Assembly (NCBI RefSeq): GCF_900638685.1
Contig: NZ_LR134533.1
Location: forward strand, 62,001 to 126,000
Length of the DNA: 64,000 bases
Direction: 5' to 3'
Source of the DNA: Neisseria weaveri
Lineage (GTDB): Bacteria; Pseudomonadota; Gammaproteobacteria; Burkholderiales; Neisseriaceae
The notes under the pieces are model-generated. The model ran no database searches, was not told the DNA's origin, and saw nothing but the letters and a program-made list of their open reading frames with translations. Below, piece after piece: positions 44,842-55,254 of this stretch. Each line of letters begins with the position of its first letter. Positions within the stretch are counted from its first letter, which is position 1. The translations under genes and the position numbers were made by a program.

Positions 44842-45816
44842 TTACCATTTCCCGTTTACTTTTTTATTGCGCATCAGACACAGCATATCCGCCGCCACAT
44901 GTGCCGCCGCAATCGCCGTAATCTCGGCATTGTCATAAGCCGGTGCCACTTCCACAACATCCATACCGACAATATTCAAATCGCCCAAGCTGCGGATAAT
45001 GCTCAAAGCCGTATGCGAATTTAATCCGCCGGGTACCGGCGTACCCGTACCCGGTGCAAATGCAGGATCCAAACAGTCAATGTCGAACGTCAGGTAAACC
45101 GGATTATCACCGATAACATCGTAAATCCGTTTTACGGTTGCTTCCACGCCGTTTTCATTAATCCACGGGGCAAACAGCATATTCATTCCCATGAAATCGC
45201 TGTTCCAAGTACGGATACCGACCTGCGCGGAAGTTTTCGGGTCAATCAAACCGTTTTTCACTGCTTTGTAAAACATCGTACCGTGATTGAGCGATTCTTC
45301 GGCATCGTCCGGCCAAGTATCGCAATGCGCATCAAAATGCAGCAGGCTCAAAGGTTTGCCGTATTTCTCTGCATGGGCTTGCAACAGAGGATAGGTAATG
45401 TAGTGGTCGCCGCCGAAAGTCAGCATTTTGGCATTGGAATTCCGGATAATATCGCGCGCATGTTGAACGATGGTTTCGCGAATCGTCCACGGCTGGTGTG
45501 CATCAAACCAGCAATCGCCGTAATCGATCACCGCCAAATCGTCAAACGGATCAAATCCCCACGGAAACAGATTCAGTTCGGCAAGCTGCACGCTGGCCGC
45601 ACGGATGGCGGCAGGCCCCAAGCGCGCACCCGGACGGAATGTAGTGGCCAAATCCAAAGGCACACCCGAAACCACAACATCCGCACCTTCCAAATTGCGC
45701 GTGTATGTGCGGCGCATAAACGATAACGCACCCGCATAGGTATTCTCGACAATACTGCCCATCAGACCTTCCCGGCGGAAAGCACCGTCACCGTAAATTT
45801 TATTACTCATATTCAT
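44842..45816 (-). CDS. speB: Agmatinase (ureohydrolase family)
   Basis: 324 residues with the manganese-binding motifs of the arginase/agmatinase fold: GGDHYITYPLL, LLHFDAHCDTW and FDIDCLDPAFAPGTGTPVPGG. The last is typical of agmatinases, which split agmatine to putrescine and urea. Related enzymes (guanidinobutyrase, guanidinopropionase) cannot be excluded. The ATG at 45816 is given; an ATG six bases downstream is better spaced from a GGGA site and may be the true start. Confidence 0.87.
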   Translation of the reverse strand: MNMSNKIYGDGAFRREGLMGSIVENTYAGALSFMRRTYTRNLEGADVVVSGVPLDLATTFRPGARLGPAAIRAASVQLAELNLFPWGFDPFDDLAVIDYGDCWFDAHQPWTIRETIVQHARDIIRNSNAKMLTFGGDHYITYPLLQAHAEKYGKPLSLLHFDAHCDTWPDDAEESLNHGTMFYKAVKNGLIDPKTSAQVGIRTWNSDFMGMNMLFAPWINENGVEATVKRIYDVIGDNPVYLTFDIDCLDPAFAPGTGTPVPGGLNSHTALSIIRSLGDLNIVGMDVVEVAPAYDNAEITAIAAAHVAADMLCLMRNKKVNGKW

Positions 45817-45957
45817 GTTCCCAAATCAATACAACCAACCTGAAAAATCAAAGCCGGAGAAAATAAAAAAACCAAAAAACGCTGTAAACAGATTGCAATA
45901 GTATGCCGTCAAGCTTCCTTATCACGGCAAAATATTACCTTCAATATCAATATATTG

Positions 45958-45995
45958 AGGCCGTCTGAAAATTATTCGGTTATTTCAGACGGCCT
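45958..45995 (-). terminator. DUS-pair hairpin after dedA
   Basis: AGGCCGTCTGAAA and complement around a 12-base loop, 22 bp after the DedA-family gene on the minus strand. Confidence 0.6.
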
Positions 45996-46017
45996 TCAAG
46001 ATAAATTTTATAGCAGT

Positions 46018-46710
46018 TTATCCGTTATCAGCATGATTGTTATCGATATTATTCAGTTTTTTTGCCATTCTCCGCTTCTCTCGAAGCTCGGACAATTTTT
46101 GACGGTAAAAACGGATACGCTGCCGTTTCTTCCACCAAAAATACAGTATTACCAACGCCCCCAAGCCTAAAACAATAAACAGCACCGATTGAAATTGATG
46201 TACTTTTTCCATCAGCCAATCGGTTTGTTGCGCACCGTAATCGCCCAAATAAACCCAAACGGGAACGGAAATCAAAGCGGCAAAACCGTCCATCATCAAA
46301 AACTGCCAGTATGAAATCTTACGGCTGATACCGGCAGTAATATAAATCGGCGTACGCAAGCCCGGTAAAAAACGGGCGACAAATAAAACACGGTTGCCGT
46401 ATTTATCAAATTTTTCCTGCACCTGAGCATAACGCTTGGGTGTCATAATCTTGGCAATAAAGCGTACTTTCAGAATTTTATGCCCGTAAATCCGCCCTGC
46501 CGCAAACATCAAACCGTCGCCGACCAACACGCCGAGCATACCGACTACCACCATAATATGGACATTTGCATAACCCAAACCGGAAATCACACCGCCAGTA
46601 ACCAGCGTAATGTCTTCAGGAATCGGCACACCAAACCCGCACGCAACCAAAACCAGAAAAACGGCTGCATATCCGTATTGGGTAAAAAATGCTTCCAAAA
46701 TGGCGAACAT
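46018..46710 (-). CDS. DedA family inner-membrane protein
   Basis: 230 residues with the DedA (SNARE-associated/VTT) domain: ACGFGVPIPEDITLVTGG, the acidic-basic motif GRIYGHKILKVRF and VARFLPGLRTPIYITAG. DedA proteins are membrane transporters, some being undecaprenyl-phosphate or phospholipid flippases; the substrate here is unknown. The C-terminal 40 residues are basic. Single gene, ended by a DUS pair. Confidence 0.9.
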   Translation of the reverse strand: MFAILEAFFTQYGYAAVFLVLVACGFGVPIPEDITLVTGGVISGLGYANVHIMVVVGMLGVLVGDGLMFAAGRIYGHKILKVRFIAKIMTPKRYAQVQEKFDKYGNRVLFVARFLPGLRTPIYITAGISRKISYWQFLMMDGFAALISVPVWVYLGDYGAQQTDWLMEKVHQFQSVLFIVLGLGALVILYFWWKKRQRIRFYRQKLSELREKRRMAKKLNNIDNNHADNG

Positions 46711-46756
46711 CGGTTCGATTATCCCTGTAATAAAATCGTTATTCTAACAAAACAAC

Positions 46757-46789
46757 GGCAGTCTGCCCTAACAATTCAGACAGACTGCC
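46757..46789 (-). terminator. Hairpin after glmM made of decayed DUS-like arms
   Basis: GGCAGTCTG and CAGACTGCC arms around a 15-base loop, ten bases after glmM. The arms look like DUS cores with one or two substitutions. Confidence 0.5.
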
Positions 46790-46798
46790 CTAAACAGC

Positions 46799-48133
46799 TT
46801 ATTGCTGTTCGATAGCGGCAGCAATACGCTCCGCACCTTTTTTAGCCAAATCCGCCTGTTTGGCTTCAACCATCACACGCACAACAGGTTCGGTACCCGA
46901 AGCACGCAATACCACACGGCCTTTGCCTTCCAATTCCGCTTCCACTTCTTTCAATGCTTCTTCGGAAGCTTTTTGCCAATCTTGGCCTTTTTTCAGACGG
47001 ACATTAATCATGGTTTGCGGATAAGGCTGCCACTCGGCACACACGGTAGCCAAGTCTTGTTGCAGGGTTCTGAGTGCCGCCAACACCTGCAAAGCGGAAA
47101 TCGTGCCGTCGCCGGTATTGTGTTTATCCATGCACAACACATGACCGCTGGCTTCACCGCCGATCAGCCAACCGCGCTGTTGGAGCTGTTCCAAAACATA
47201 ACGGTCGCCGACTTTGGCACGGCAAAACTCGATACCCTGATCGCGCAAAGCTACTTCCATCGCCATATTGGTCATGACCGTTCCGACCACACCGCCAATA
47301 TTCACGCCTTCGTGTACTCTTGCCTTGGCAATCACATAAATCAAGCTGTCGCCGTCGTAAACTTTGCCGTGACGGTCAACCATAATCACACGGTCGCCGT
47401 CGCCGTCCAAAGCAATGCCGTAATCGGCTTCATTCTGCAATACGGCTGCCTGCAAAGCCTTGGGATGGGTTGCGCCGACTTTATCATTGATATTGTAGCC
47501 GTTCGGCTCATCACCGATAGACACCACTTCCGCGCCCAATTCGTGGAATACTTTCGGTGCAACGTGATAACCCGCACCGTTAGCCGTATCCACCACCAAT
47601 TTTAATCCGCGCAAATCCAAGTGGGCCGGAAAAGTCGACTTACAAAACTCGATATAGCGGTCATCCGATCCGTTGATACGGCGGGCACGACCCAATCTCA
47701 CAGAAGGTAAGGTTTTCATTTCTTTGTCGATCTGGGCTTCGATTTCCATCTCGACTTCATCACTCAACTTAACACCGCCTTCGGCAAAAAATTTGATACC
47801 GTTGTCGGAATACACATTATGCGATGCGGAAATCATGACGCCTGCGGACAAACGCAATGCACGGGTCAGATAAGCCACACCGGGTGTCGGCAACGGACCG
47901 GTCTGAATCACATTGACTCCCGCTGCAGTAAAACCCGCAATCAGCGCTGCTTCCAGCATATAGCCTGAAATACGGGTGTCTTTACCGATCAGAACCGTCG
48001 GCTTGTGGTCGCTTTCGTGTCTTACCAAAACCTGACCTGCCGCATAACCCAACTTCAATACGAAATCAGGCGTAATCGGAAACTGCCCTACTTCACCTCG
48101 CACACCATCGGTACCGAAATATTTTTTTGCCAT
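46799..48133 (-). CDS. glmM: Phosphoglucosamine mutase
   Basis: 444 residues from the ATG at 48133, with GGAG seven bases upstream; a farther ATG sits on that site. Motifs: YFGTDGVRG, the phosphoserine loop [12 protein letters not shown], the metal loop [11 protein letters not shown], the sugar-binding GGEASGHV and the C-terminal phosphate loop [11 protein letters not shown]. It makes glucosamine-1-phosphate for peptidoglycan and LPS. The order rlmE-ftsH-folP-glmM matches that in E. coli. Confidence 0.97.
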   Translation of the reverse strand: MAKKYFGTDGVRGEVGQFPITPDFVLKLGYAAGQVLVRHESDHKPTVLIGKDTRISGYMLEAALIAGFTAAGVNVIQTGPLPTPGVAYLTRALRLSAGVMISASHNVYSDNGIKFFAEGGVKLSDEVEMEIEAQIDKEMKTLPSVRLGRARRINGSDDRYIEFCKSTFPAHLDLRGLKLVVDTANGAGYHVAPKVFHELGAEVVSIGDEPNGYNINDKVGATHPKALQAAVLQNEADYGIALDGDGDRVIMVDRHGKVYDGDSLIYVIAKARVHEGVNIGGVVGTVMTNMAMEVALRDQGIEFCRAKVGDRYVLEQLQQRGWLIGGEASGHVLCMDKHNTGDGTISALQVLAALRTLQQDLATVCAEWQPYPQTMINVRLKKGQDWQKASEEALKEVEAELEGKGRVVLRASGTEPVVRVMVEAKQADLAKKGAERIAAAIEQQ

Positions 48134-48303
48134 GAGAAACTCCATTCAAAGTCTGACGATATTGTAAAGCAGCCGGATAGCCTCTTCCAAACATTTCAAA
48201 ACAGCTTTACATTTTCTTGATATAACCCAATAAACAGAAGAATCCTACTTGCATGCTGTCAATTTAGCGTTTCACAGACATGTCGCACACCGTTTGTTTT
48301 CCT

Positions 48304-49155
48304 TCAAACAGATACGCCTAATGCCCGCCATACTTTTACCGCCTCAACGGTTTCCTTTACATCATGCACGCGTATAACCTGTGCGCCCCTTGCCAATGCT
48401 GCCAACGCGGCAGCAACGCTGCCTGTTACGCGCTCAAGCGGATTCTCCACTCCGGTCAGCTCGCCAATCATGCGTTTTCTGGACACGCCGACCAATAAAG
48501 GTAATTGGATTAGAGTATCGAATTCATTCAAATGTTTCATCAATTCGATATTATGCTGCAAGGTTTTTCCGAAGCCGAAGCCCGGATCTAAAACAATCCT
48601 GTCTTTCCGGATTCCTGCGCGGCTGCATTCAGCAACGCGTTCAGCAAGAAAATCAGCCACTTCTCGAACCACATCATGATATTGGGGATTTTGCTGCATG
48701 GTTTTTGGGGCACCCTGCATATGCATCAAACAAATCCCAATATCTTGATAAGAAGCCAAACAAGATACCGCACCTTCATCAGTCAATGCTGCTACATCGT
48801 TGATAATGTCTGCATAGCCGTTCTCCAAAACCTTTTCCATCACCCAAGTCCGACGGGTATCGACGCTTAACGGAATATTCCACGTTATCAGTTCTGCCAA
48901 AACAGGTTCAAGCCTGCTCCATTCTTCTTCAACCGCCACTTCATCCGAACCCGGACGAGTAGATTCTCCGCCAATATCCAAAATATCGGCACCGTCTTTC
49001 AGTAATTGTTCAGCGTGCTTTAAAGCTGAGCCGATATTTTTTGAATACAGGCCGCCGTCTGAAAAAGAATCCGGTGTTGCATTTACAATCCCCATAATTT
49101 GCGGTTGCGACAACTCTAATTTAAAACGGCCGCAATGCCATTGATATGCCTGCAT
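48304..49155 (-). CDS. folP: Dihydropteroate synthase
   Basis: 283 residues from the ATG at 49155, with AAAGGT eight bases upstream. Motifs are [34 protein letters not shown] and [11 protein letters not shown]. It joins p-aminobenzoate to the pterin in folate synthesis and is the target of sulfonamides. The DSFSDGG loop overlaps a DUS core. It follows ftsH, but a strong 40-bp palindrome lies between, so it probably has its own promoter or relies on read-through. Confidence 0.96.
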   Translation of the reverse strand: MQAYQWHCGRFKLELSQPQIMGIVNATPDSFSDGGLYSKNIGSALKHAEQLLKDGADILDIGGESTRPGSDEVAVEEEWSRLEPVLAELITWNIPLSVDTRRTWVMEKVLENGYADIINDVAALTDEGAVSCLASYQDIGICLMHMQGAPKTMQQNPQYHDVVREVADFLAERVAECSRAGIRKDRIVLDPGFGFGKTLQHNIELMKHLNEFDTLIQLPLLVGVSRKRMIGELTGVENPLERVTGSVAAALAALARGAQVIRVHDVKETVEAVKVWRALGVSV

Positions 49156-49208
49156 AATCTTTACCTTTAAAACTAAAACTTTTCCGACAAACATTATAAA
49201 TGTAAATA

Positions 49209-49248
49209 TAAAAGAGGCCGTCTGAAAATTTTCAGACGGCCTCTTTTA
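49209..49248. terminator. Perfect 40-bp DUS palindrome after ftsH
   Basis: TAAAAGAGGCCGTCTGAAAA is followed at once by its exact complement, with T-rich ends. It is the longest loop-free palindrome seen here and should terminate ftsH transcripts. Confidence 0.85.
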
Positions 49249-49259
49249 AAGTTTCACTT

Positions 49260-51290
49260 TTACAGTTTGTTGCTGTTGTTTTGTGAATCAGTATCAGCCC
49301 CTGCCGCATCCGTTGCACTGCTATCTGCGACCTTAATTTCAGTCGCGGAACTTTGAGCTTCAGACTGATCGTTTTTTTGATCTAACACCCGTACTTCCTT
49401 GGCAGGCTCTGAAACGGCATCCGCATCGCTACGGATATTGTGGCTGTAATCTTTCGGCGGACTAGGCTGCTTACCTGCCATAATCTCCAATACTTGATCA
49501 CGGTCGATGGTCTCCCAATCCATCAAAGCTTTGCACATGGTTTCCATCTTATCGCGGTTTTGATCCAAAATCTGATAAGCAATAGCGTATTGCTCGTCCA
49601 GAATACGGCGGATTTCCGCATCCACTTTCTGTTGGGTTTTCTCCGAAATATGCTGAGAGCGGGTAATCGAGCGGCCCAAGAATACTTCACCTTCATTTTC
49701 CGCATACACCATCACACCCATTTTGTCGCTCATACCGTAACGGGTAACCATTTCACGGGCAATTTGTGTTGCACGCTCAAAGTCATTCGAAGCACCGGTA
49801 GAAATACGGCCGACAAAAATATCTTCGGCAATGCGTCCGCCAAACAGAATCGAAATTTGGTTCAGCATTTGATCTTTGTACATGCTGATGCGGTCGCGTT
49901 CCGGCAGCTGCCAAGTCAAGCCCAATGCACGGCCGCGCGGCATAATGGTCACTTTGTGAACAGGATCGGTGCCTTCCAAACTCTCCGCAACGATAGCGTG
50001 ACCCGATTCATGGTAGGCAGTTGCACGTTTTTCATCTTCGTGCATCACCATGCTGCGGCGCTCAGGACCCATGTAGATTTTGTCTTTGGCATCTTCAAAA
50101 TCGCTTTGGTCAACTTTAGTCTTATTGCGACGGCCAGCAAACAGCGCGGCTTCATTCACCAAGTTGGCCAAATCCGCACCCGAAAAACCGGGCGTGCCGC
50201 GAGCCAGCGAGTTTAAATCCACGGAAACATCCAAAGGCACTTTCTTCGCATGTACTTTTAAAATTTGTTCGCGACCGCGAATATCCGGCAACGGAACCAC
50301 AACCTGACGGTCGAAACGGCCCGGACGCTGCAACGCAGGATCCAACACATCAGGACGGTTGGTAGCCGCAATCACAATCACGGTTTGATTACTTTCAAAG
50401 CCGTCCATCTCAACCAACAATTGGTTCAGTGTCTGTTCGCGTTCGTCGTTACCGCCACCTAAACCGGCACCGCGCTGACGGCCTACGGCATCAATCTCGT
50501 CGATAAAGATAATGCACGGCGAGTTTTTCTTCGCCTGCTCGAACATATCGCGAACACGGGAAGCACCTACGCCGACAAACATTTCCACGAAATCAGAGCC
50601 GGAGATACTGAAAAACGGTACGCCTGCCTCACCGGCAATAGCTTTGGCCAACAAGGTTTTACCGGTACCCGGACTACCTGCCAGCAAAATACCGCGGGGA
50701 ACTCGGCCGCCCAAACTTTGATAACGGTTCGGCGCTTTCAGGTAATCAACGATTTCCTGAACTTCTTCTTTCGCTTCATCGCAACCGGCCACATCGGCAA
50801 AAGTAACTTTATTGGTATCTTTGTCCAATAATTTGGCACGGCTTTTACCGAACGAAAACGCACCGCCCTTACCGCCTCCGCCACTCTGCATACGCATGAA
50901 ATAAAACCATGCGGCAATCAGCAGCATCACCGGCAACAAGCTGAAAAACAGACTGGCCAGCATACTCGGTTTTTCTTCCGGAGTAACTTTAACGCGGACT
51001 TTTTTATCCAACAGCGTCTGAACCAAATTGTCATCCAACGGCGCATTGGTAAAGAACTGGCTCTTATCCGCCCGCTCGCCTTTGATCAAATAACCGCTGA
51101 CTACCGAACCTTCAATATTGACGCTGGCAACCTCGCCTTTATTGACTTGCTCGATAAACTGCGAATATTCAATCTGCTGCTTACTGTCGCGATTTTCGGT
51201 GACGGCATTGTATGCCGCCATCAGGCAGACACCCAACACCAACCAGACCAATAGATTTTTGATGGTATTCCCCACTGAAACAGGCTCCAT
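49260..51290 (-). CDS. ftsH: ATP-dependent zinc metalloprotease FtsH
   Basis: 676 residues. Two N-terminal membrane segments (about residues 9-26 and 110-130) flank a periplasmic domain. The AAA module has Walker [14 protein letters not shown] and [14 protein letters not shown], and the protease has HESGH. The hexamer degrades membrane and short-lived soluble proteins. The start may instead be the GTG at 51275: a GGAG site lies nine bases before it, while the ATG given has none. The C-terminal 60 residues are acidic and Ser/Asp-rich. Confidence 0.95.
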   Translation of the reverse strand: MEPVSVGNTIKNLLVWLVLGVCLMAAYNAVTENRDSKQQIEYSQFIEQVNKGEVASVNIEGSVVSGYLIKGERADKSQFFTNAPLDDNLVQTLLDKKVRVKVTPEEKPSMLASLFFSLLPVMLLIAAWFYFMRMQSGGGGKGGAFSFGKSRAKLLDKDTNKVTFADVAGCDEAKEEVQEIVDYLKAPNRYQSLGGRVPRGILLAGSPGTGKTLLAKAIAGEAGVPFFSISGSDFVEMFVGVGASRVRDMFEQAKKNSPCIIFIDEIDAVGRQRGAGLGGGNDEREQTLNQLLVEMDGFESNQTVIVIAATNRPDVLDPALQRPGRFDRQVVVPLPDIRGREQILKVHAKKVPLDVSVDLNSLARGTPGFSGADLANLVNEAALFAGRRNKTKVDQSDFEDAKDKIYMGPERRSMVMHEDEKRATAYHESGHAIVAESLEGTDPVHKVTIMPRGRALGLTWQLPERDRISMYKDQMLNQISILFGGRIAEDIFVGRISTGASNDFERATQIAREMVTRYGMSDKMGVMVYAENEGEVFLGRSITRSQHISEKTQQKVDAEIRRILDEQYAIAYQILDQNRDKMETMCKALMDWETIDRDQVLEIMAGKQPSPPKDYSHNIRSDADAVSEPAKEVRVLDQKNDQSEAQSSATEIKVADSSATDAAGADTDSQNNSNKL

Positions 51291-51345
51291 TAATGAATAA
51301 GGATTGAATAATAGAAACGGATTGTAAATCAGGCCATGCGCCTTG

Positions 51346-51966
51346 TCAGCGTTTATTTTTACCTAATAAATAAATCTCACTGGAGCGATTGCGAGAAGCT
51401 TCCGGCTTGCGCGTCTGTACCGTAACGAATACTTCGCGCATCGCAGCCATATACTCCTGATAGCCCGCTCCCTGAAATACTTTTACCAGAAAATTACCGC
51501 CCGTTTTCAAATGCTCGGAGGCGAAATCCAGCGCCAATTCGCACAAATAAAAACTACGTGCCTGATCAGTTACCGCATTTCCCGACATATTGGGTGCCAT
51601 ATCGCAAATTACAAGGTCTAAGAGGCGGTTATCCAATAACGATTCAAATTGGTTTAATACTTGTTCTTCACGGAAGTCGCCCTGAATAAACGATACGCCT
51701 TCGATATCGTCCATCGGAAGGATATCCAATGCGAAAACCTGTCCGTTTTTACCGACCAATTTTGCCGCGACTTGAGACCAACTGCCCGGCGCACTGCCTA
51801 AGTCCGCCAAAATCGTACCCGGTTTGATTAACTTATCTTTTTCATTGATTTCCAAAAGCTTATAAGCCGCACGTGCACGATAGCCGTCTTTTTGTGCCAT
51901 ATGCACATAATGATCATTTACATGCTCGTTCAGCCATGCTTTGGAGGATTTGGAACGGACTGCCAT
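51346..51966 (-). CDS. rlmE: 23S rRNA (uridine-2'-O)-methyltransferase RlmE (FtsJ)
   Basis: 206 residues with RSRAAYKL-like [13 protein letters not shown], the SAM site [14 protein letters not shown] and the catalytic K-D-K-E set (including DMAPNMSG and FLVKVFQG). It methylates U2552 (E. coli numbering) in 23S rRNA. It lies directly upstream of ftsH, as in E. coli, and divergent from yhbY. Confidence 0.96.
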   Translation of the reverse strand: MAVRSKSSKAWLNEHVNDHYVHMAQKDGYRARAAYKLLEINEKDKLIKPGTILADLGSAPGSWSQVAAKLVGKNGQVFALDILPMDDIEGVSFIQGDFREEQVLNQFESLLDNRLLDLVICDMAPNMSGNAVTDQARSFYLCELALDFASEHLKTGGNFLVKVFQGAGYQEYMAAMREVFVTVQTRKPEASRNRSSEIYLLGKNKR

Positions 51967-52073
51967 AATTTTCCGAACAATTTACACAAAGCGCCCATTG
52001 TACGTTATTTTCTCCCGAAACGCCGCTAATTAACGTACAATAGACGCTTTGCCAATTATTTCAAACGATAAAA

Positions 52074-52355
52074 ATGACAGACAAACTCAGCACAAAACAA
52101 ATTCTCGAGCTCAAAGCTCAGGCACATCATCTCAACCCTGTGGTGATGATCGGCCAACACGGCTTAACCGATTCCGTTATTAAAGAAACCGACTCCGCAC
52201 TGACGGCACACGAGTTGATCAAAGTAAGGGTACTCGGCGACGACCGTGAAGAACGCATCGAAATCTGCAACGCGTTATGCGAAGCGGTGGACGCTCAATT
52301 GGTACAACACATCGGCAAACTCTTGGTGTTGTACAGAAAAAATCTGGAAGCTTAA
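52074..52355 (+). CDS. yhbY: CRM-domain RNA-binding protein YhbY
   Basis: 93 residues forming one CRM domain, with the loop MIGQHGLTDSV in place of the GxxG motif, and a C-terminal LYRK. YhbY associates with pre-50S ribosomal subunits. Divergent from rlmE, the same arrangement as in E. coli. A TACAAT -10 candidate lies at 52036-52041 without a clear -35. Terminated by a DUS pair. Confidence 0.93.
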   Translation: MTDKLSTKQILELKAQAHHLNPVVMIGQHGLTDSVIKETDSALTAHELIKVRVLGDDREERIEICNALCEAVDAQLVQHIGKLLVLYRKNLEA

Positions 52356-52384
52356 ACCGCTTTTAGAGGCTTAACATATATAAA

Positions 52385-52443
52385 CAGGCCGTCTGAAAAT
52401 ATAACTTTAAAGCCGTTTAGAGTTGAAATTTTCAGACGGCCTG
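52385..52443 (+). terminator. DUS-pair hairpin after yhbY
   Basis: CAGGCCGTCTGAAAAT and complement around a 27-base loop, 30 bp after the yhbY stop. Confidence 0.55.
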
Positions 52444-52573
52444 ATTGTATCTTCAGCCCTATACCGCCATGGCTCAAGCAGTCGGATTCCGGCTTCGGCA
52501 ATATTGAAAATTGTCAACAATCGGCGCATAATCAGCGCAATCTTTTATTGATCAGAACGAAGGATATTTCGAC

Positions 52574-53761
52574 ATGCAAAACTACCTGACTCCCAATTTT
52601 TCTTTTGCTCCCGTTATCCCCGACCGCGCACTCGGCAGCCGCCTCTGGGACACGGAGGGCAAAGAATATATAGACTGGGCGGGCGGTATTGCAGTCAATG
52701 CTTTGGGACATTGCCATCCCGAATTGGTCAAAACCTTAACCGAACAAGCCCAAAAAATGTGGCATGTTTCCAATATCTACACCACGCTTCCGGCTCAAGA
52801 TTTAGCAAGAAAACTGGTTGAGCATACTTTTGCCGACAAAGTATTTTTCTGCAACTCCGGCGCGGAAGCCAATGAAGCCGCACTCAAACTGGCGAGAAAA
52901 TATGCGCGAGACCATTACGGCCCGGAAAAATGCGAAATCATCGCCTGCATCAACGGCTTTCACGGACGCACACTGTTTACCGTTTCAGTCGGCGGCCAAC
53001 CGAAATACAGCCAAGATTTCGCTCCCCTGCCGCCAGCCATTACCCATATTCCTTTTAACGATATTTCCGCCTTAGAAGTTGCAGTCAGCGAACGCACTTG
53101 CGCCGTGATTATCGAGCCGGTTCAGGGCGAAAGCGGCGTTTTACCAGCAGAACGCGAGTTTCTTCAAACCGCACGCCGTCTGTGCAACCGGCACCACGCC
53201 TTGCTGATTTTAGACGAAGTGCAAACCGGTATGGGGCGCAGCGGCAAGCTGTTTGCCTACGAACATTACGGTATTGTTCCCGATATCCTCAGCAGTGCCA
53301 AAGCCTTAGGTTGCGGCTTTCCGATCGGTGCCATGTTGACCACCGACAAAATCGCGCCCAGCTTCGGACCGGGTACTCACGGCTCCACATTCGGCGGCAA
53401 CCCTTTGGCTTGTGCCGTCGGCAGCCGTGCTTTCGATCTGATTCACAACGAAGCGACGTATCGGAATATCGAAAAACAAAGCGAAAAACTGCAAACCGGC
53501 TTAGCAGAACTCGGCAAAGAAACCGGCTTATTCCAAACCGTTCGCGGTAAAGGCCTGCTGATCGGCTGTGTATTAGCCGAAGGTTACGAAAATCAGGCAG
53601 CAGTGCTAACCCAAGTTGCCCTAAAACACGGATTGATGGTTCTGGTTGCCGGCAGCAATGTTTTGCGTCTTGCCCCCAGTCTGCTGCTCAACAACGAAGA
53701 CGTTGAAGAAGGCTTGATACGTTTACGTGCGGCAATGACAGATTTCTTAAGCGGACATTAA
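52574..53761 (+). CDS. argD: Acetylornithine aminotransferase
   Basis: 395 residues, class III PLP aminotransferase. Motifs are WDTEGKEYIDWAGGIAVNALG, FCNSGAEANEAALKLARK, LDEVQTGMGRSGKLFAYE and the PLP lysine in SSAKALGCGFPIGAM. ArgD converts N-acetylglutamate semialdehyde to N-acetylornithine in arginine synthesis and often also serves in lysine synthesis. GAAGGA lies ten bases before the ATG. Single gene followed by a strong terminator. Confidence 0.93.
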   Translation: MQNYLTPNFSFAPVIPDRALGSRLWDTEGKEYIDWAGGIAVNALGHCHPELVKTLTEQAQKMWHVSNIYTTLPAQDLARKLVEHTFADKVFFCNSGAEANEAALKLARKYARDHYGPEKCEIIACINGFHGRTLFTVSVGGQPKYSQDFAPLPPAITHIPFNDISALEVAVSERTCAVIIEPVQGESGVLPAEREFLQTARRLCNRHHALLILDEVQTGMGRSGKLFAYEHYGIVPDILSSAKALGCGFPIGAMLTTDKIAPSFGPGTHGSTFGGNPLACAVGSRAFDLIHNEATYRNIEKQSEKLQTGLAELGKETGLFQTVRGKGLLIGCVLAEGYENQAAVLTQVALKHGLMVLVAGSNVLRLAPSLLLNNEDVEEGLIRLRAAMTDFLSGH

Positions 53762-53776
53762 ATTGTGCTTAACAAC

Positions 53777-53819
53777 AAAGGCCGTCTGAAAAAACATGAT
53801 TTTTTTCAGACGGCCTTTT
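53777..53819 (+). terminator. Terminator of argD (DUS pair)
   Basis: AAAGGCCGTCTGAAAAAA and complement, 18-bp stem with a six-base loop and a T-rich tail. Confidence 0.85.
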
Positions 53820-53876
53820 CCCGCATTGTCGGATTCGGAATAATATATTTGTCTTAATTTATATAGGGCTGTAGTG

Positions 53877-54560
53877 ATGAAAACATGTGTCATATTAAGT
53901 GGAGCCGGCATCAGTGCCGACAGCGGCTTACAGACTTTCCGCGATACCGGCGGTTTGTGGGAAGGCTATCGGATTGAAGAAGTCTGCACGCCGGAAGCGT
54001 TTCAAAATCAGCCGCAAAAGGTGATTGATTTTTATAACCTCCGCCGCGAACAAGCCGAAGCTGCCGAGCCGAATGCGGCACATTTGGCTTTGGTTGAATT
54101 GGAACGGCATTACCAAGTCGAAATCGTTACACAAAACGTAGACGACCTTCACGAGCGCGCCGGCAGCAAACATGTACTGCATTTACACGGCGAATTGAAC
54201 AAGCTGAGAAGCTGTACCGATGAAAGCGAAATTATCGCCTGGCGCGGCAAGCAAAACCCGACCGACACCGACAGCCGAGGAAATCCGCTGCGTCCGCATA
54301 TCGTTTGGTTCGGTGAAGACGTACCGTTGTTTCCACAAGCAGTGGAAACCGTTGCCCGTGCCGATATTTTGATTATTGTCGGCACGTCTTTACAGGTTTA
54401 TCCCGCCGCCTCCCTCATGCATTACGCCAAACCGATGGCAGAAATCTATTTGGTTGACCCCAAGCCGCAAACCCGGCTGCCGCATATTGAAGTGATTTCC
54501 AAAACGGCTGCCGAAGGCGTGCCGGGTCTGGTGGAATATTTAATCTCAAAAGCAGGCTAA
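53877..54560 (+). CDS. Sir2-family NAD-dependent protein deacylase (sirtuin)
   Basis: 227 residues from the ATG at 53877; a GTG directly before it is also in frame. NAD-site motifs LSGAGISADSGLQTFRD, TQNVDDLHERAG, catalytic His in HLHGE, HIVWFGEDVP and GTSLQVYPA are intact. The zinc-binding module between HGE and HIVWFGE keeps only one Cys (RSCTDES), so the usual Cys4 site is absent. A similar zinc-less form occurs in some other bacterial sirtuins. It removes acyl groups from lysines; targets are unknown. Confidence 0.9.
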   Translation: MKTCVILSGAGISADSGLQTFRDTGGLWEGYRIEEVCTPEAFQNQPQKVIDFYNLRREQAEAAEPNAAHLALVELERHYQVEIVTQNVDDLHERAGSKHVLHLHGELNKLRSCTDESEIIAWRGKQNPTDTDSRGNPLRPHIVWFGEDVPLFPQAVETVARADILIIVGTSLQVYPAASLMHYAKPMAEIYLVDPKPQTRLPHIEVISKTAAEGVPGLVEYLISKAG

Positions 54561-54657
54561 CCGACCTGCCAACACAGCAGGTAAACTTTTGGCACATTAA
54601 CGCGCTTACCGTTTCAGCTGCCGTTATCCGGTACTATCCGCATCAGTGAAGCCTTTT

Positions 54658-54695
54658 TCAGACGGCCTTATCAACACGGCTCAAGGCCGTCTGAA
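54658..54695. terminator. DUS pair between convergent sirtuin and lipoprotein genes
   Basis: TTCAGACGGCCTT and its complement around a 12-base loop. It lies between convergent genes and closest to the minus-strand lipoprotein gene. Confidence 0.55.
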
Positions 54696-54702
54696 CATTG
54701 AT

Positions 54703-55233
54703 TTATCTCCGTCTGAAAGCAAACAAACCCGTATTGTCGACATCCAGCACATAACGTCCGTCTTGAACGGCGGCATAAGTGTCTTTATCCGATAAAGGCT
54801 GCAACCCGGCATGGGCAAGCAGGTAGGCCGTTACCGCATCGGCATCTGCCACGACATTATCGGCCAAAGCACGGAAAGCGGTATGGCAAACACCGCCGGC
54901 AGGCCAGCCCAGTTTTTTGCCGTCGTCCGCATATTCCATACATTTGCCGCCGAGAGACTCGGCATTATCCCTGTGCTCCCCGGTCAAATCGATAAAATTT
55001 TCGTCAGACAAACCGTTGATAGCAAAGCGTACTACAGCTTTTCCGTCTTTTGAAAACTCAGACTGCAGGCTAACCGGCATACGATTCATCACCACCGCTT
55101 CATCTATATATTTGACGGTAAACGCAGGCTTGGGCGGCACCGCTTCTTGTGCCGCAGGCTCTCCGCTTTGGCCGCAGGCACACAACCAAGCCGACATTGC
55201 GACAACACCCAGTTTTTTCATTATTGCATTCAT
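54703..55233 (-). CDS. Hypothetical lipoprotein
   Basis: 176 residues. Signal peptide with lipobox LCAC (Cys20) followed by a Gly/Ala/Pro linker and a 140-residue soluble domain containing two further Cys (GKCMEYADD, GGVCHTAF) that could pair. The family is not recognised. It would be an outer- or inner-membrane-anchored periplasmic protein. It lies 21 bp downstream of glxK (same strand), so it could be read with the glycerate genes. Confidence 0.72.
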   Translation of the reverse strand: MNAIMKKLGVVAMSAWLCACGQSGEPAAQEAVPPKPAFTVKYIDEAVVMNRMPVSLQSEFSKDGKAVVRFAINGLSDENFIDLTGEHRDNAESLGGKCMEYADDGKKLGWPAGGVCHTAFRALADNVVADADAVTAYLLAHAGLQPLSDKDTYAAVQDGRYVLDVDNTGLFAFRRR

Positions 55234-55254
55234 ATTTCCAACCGTTTCATAACA

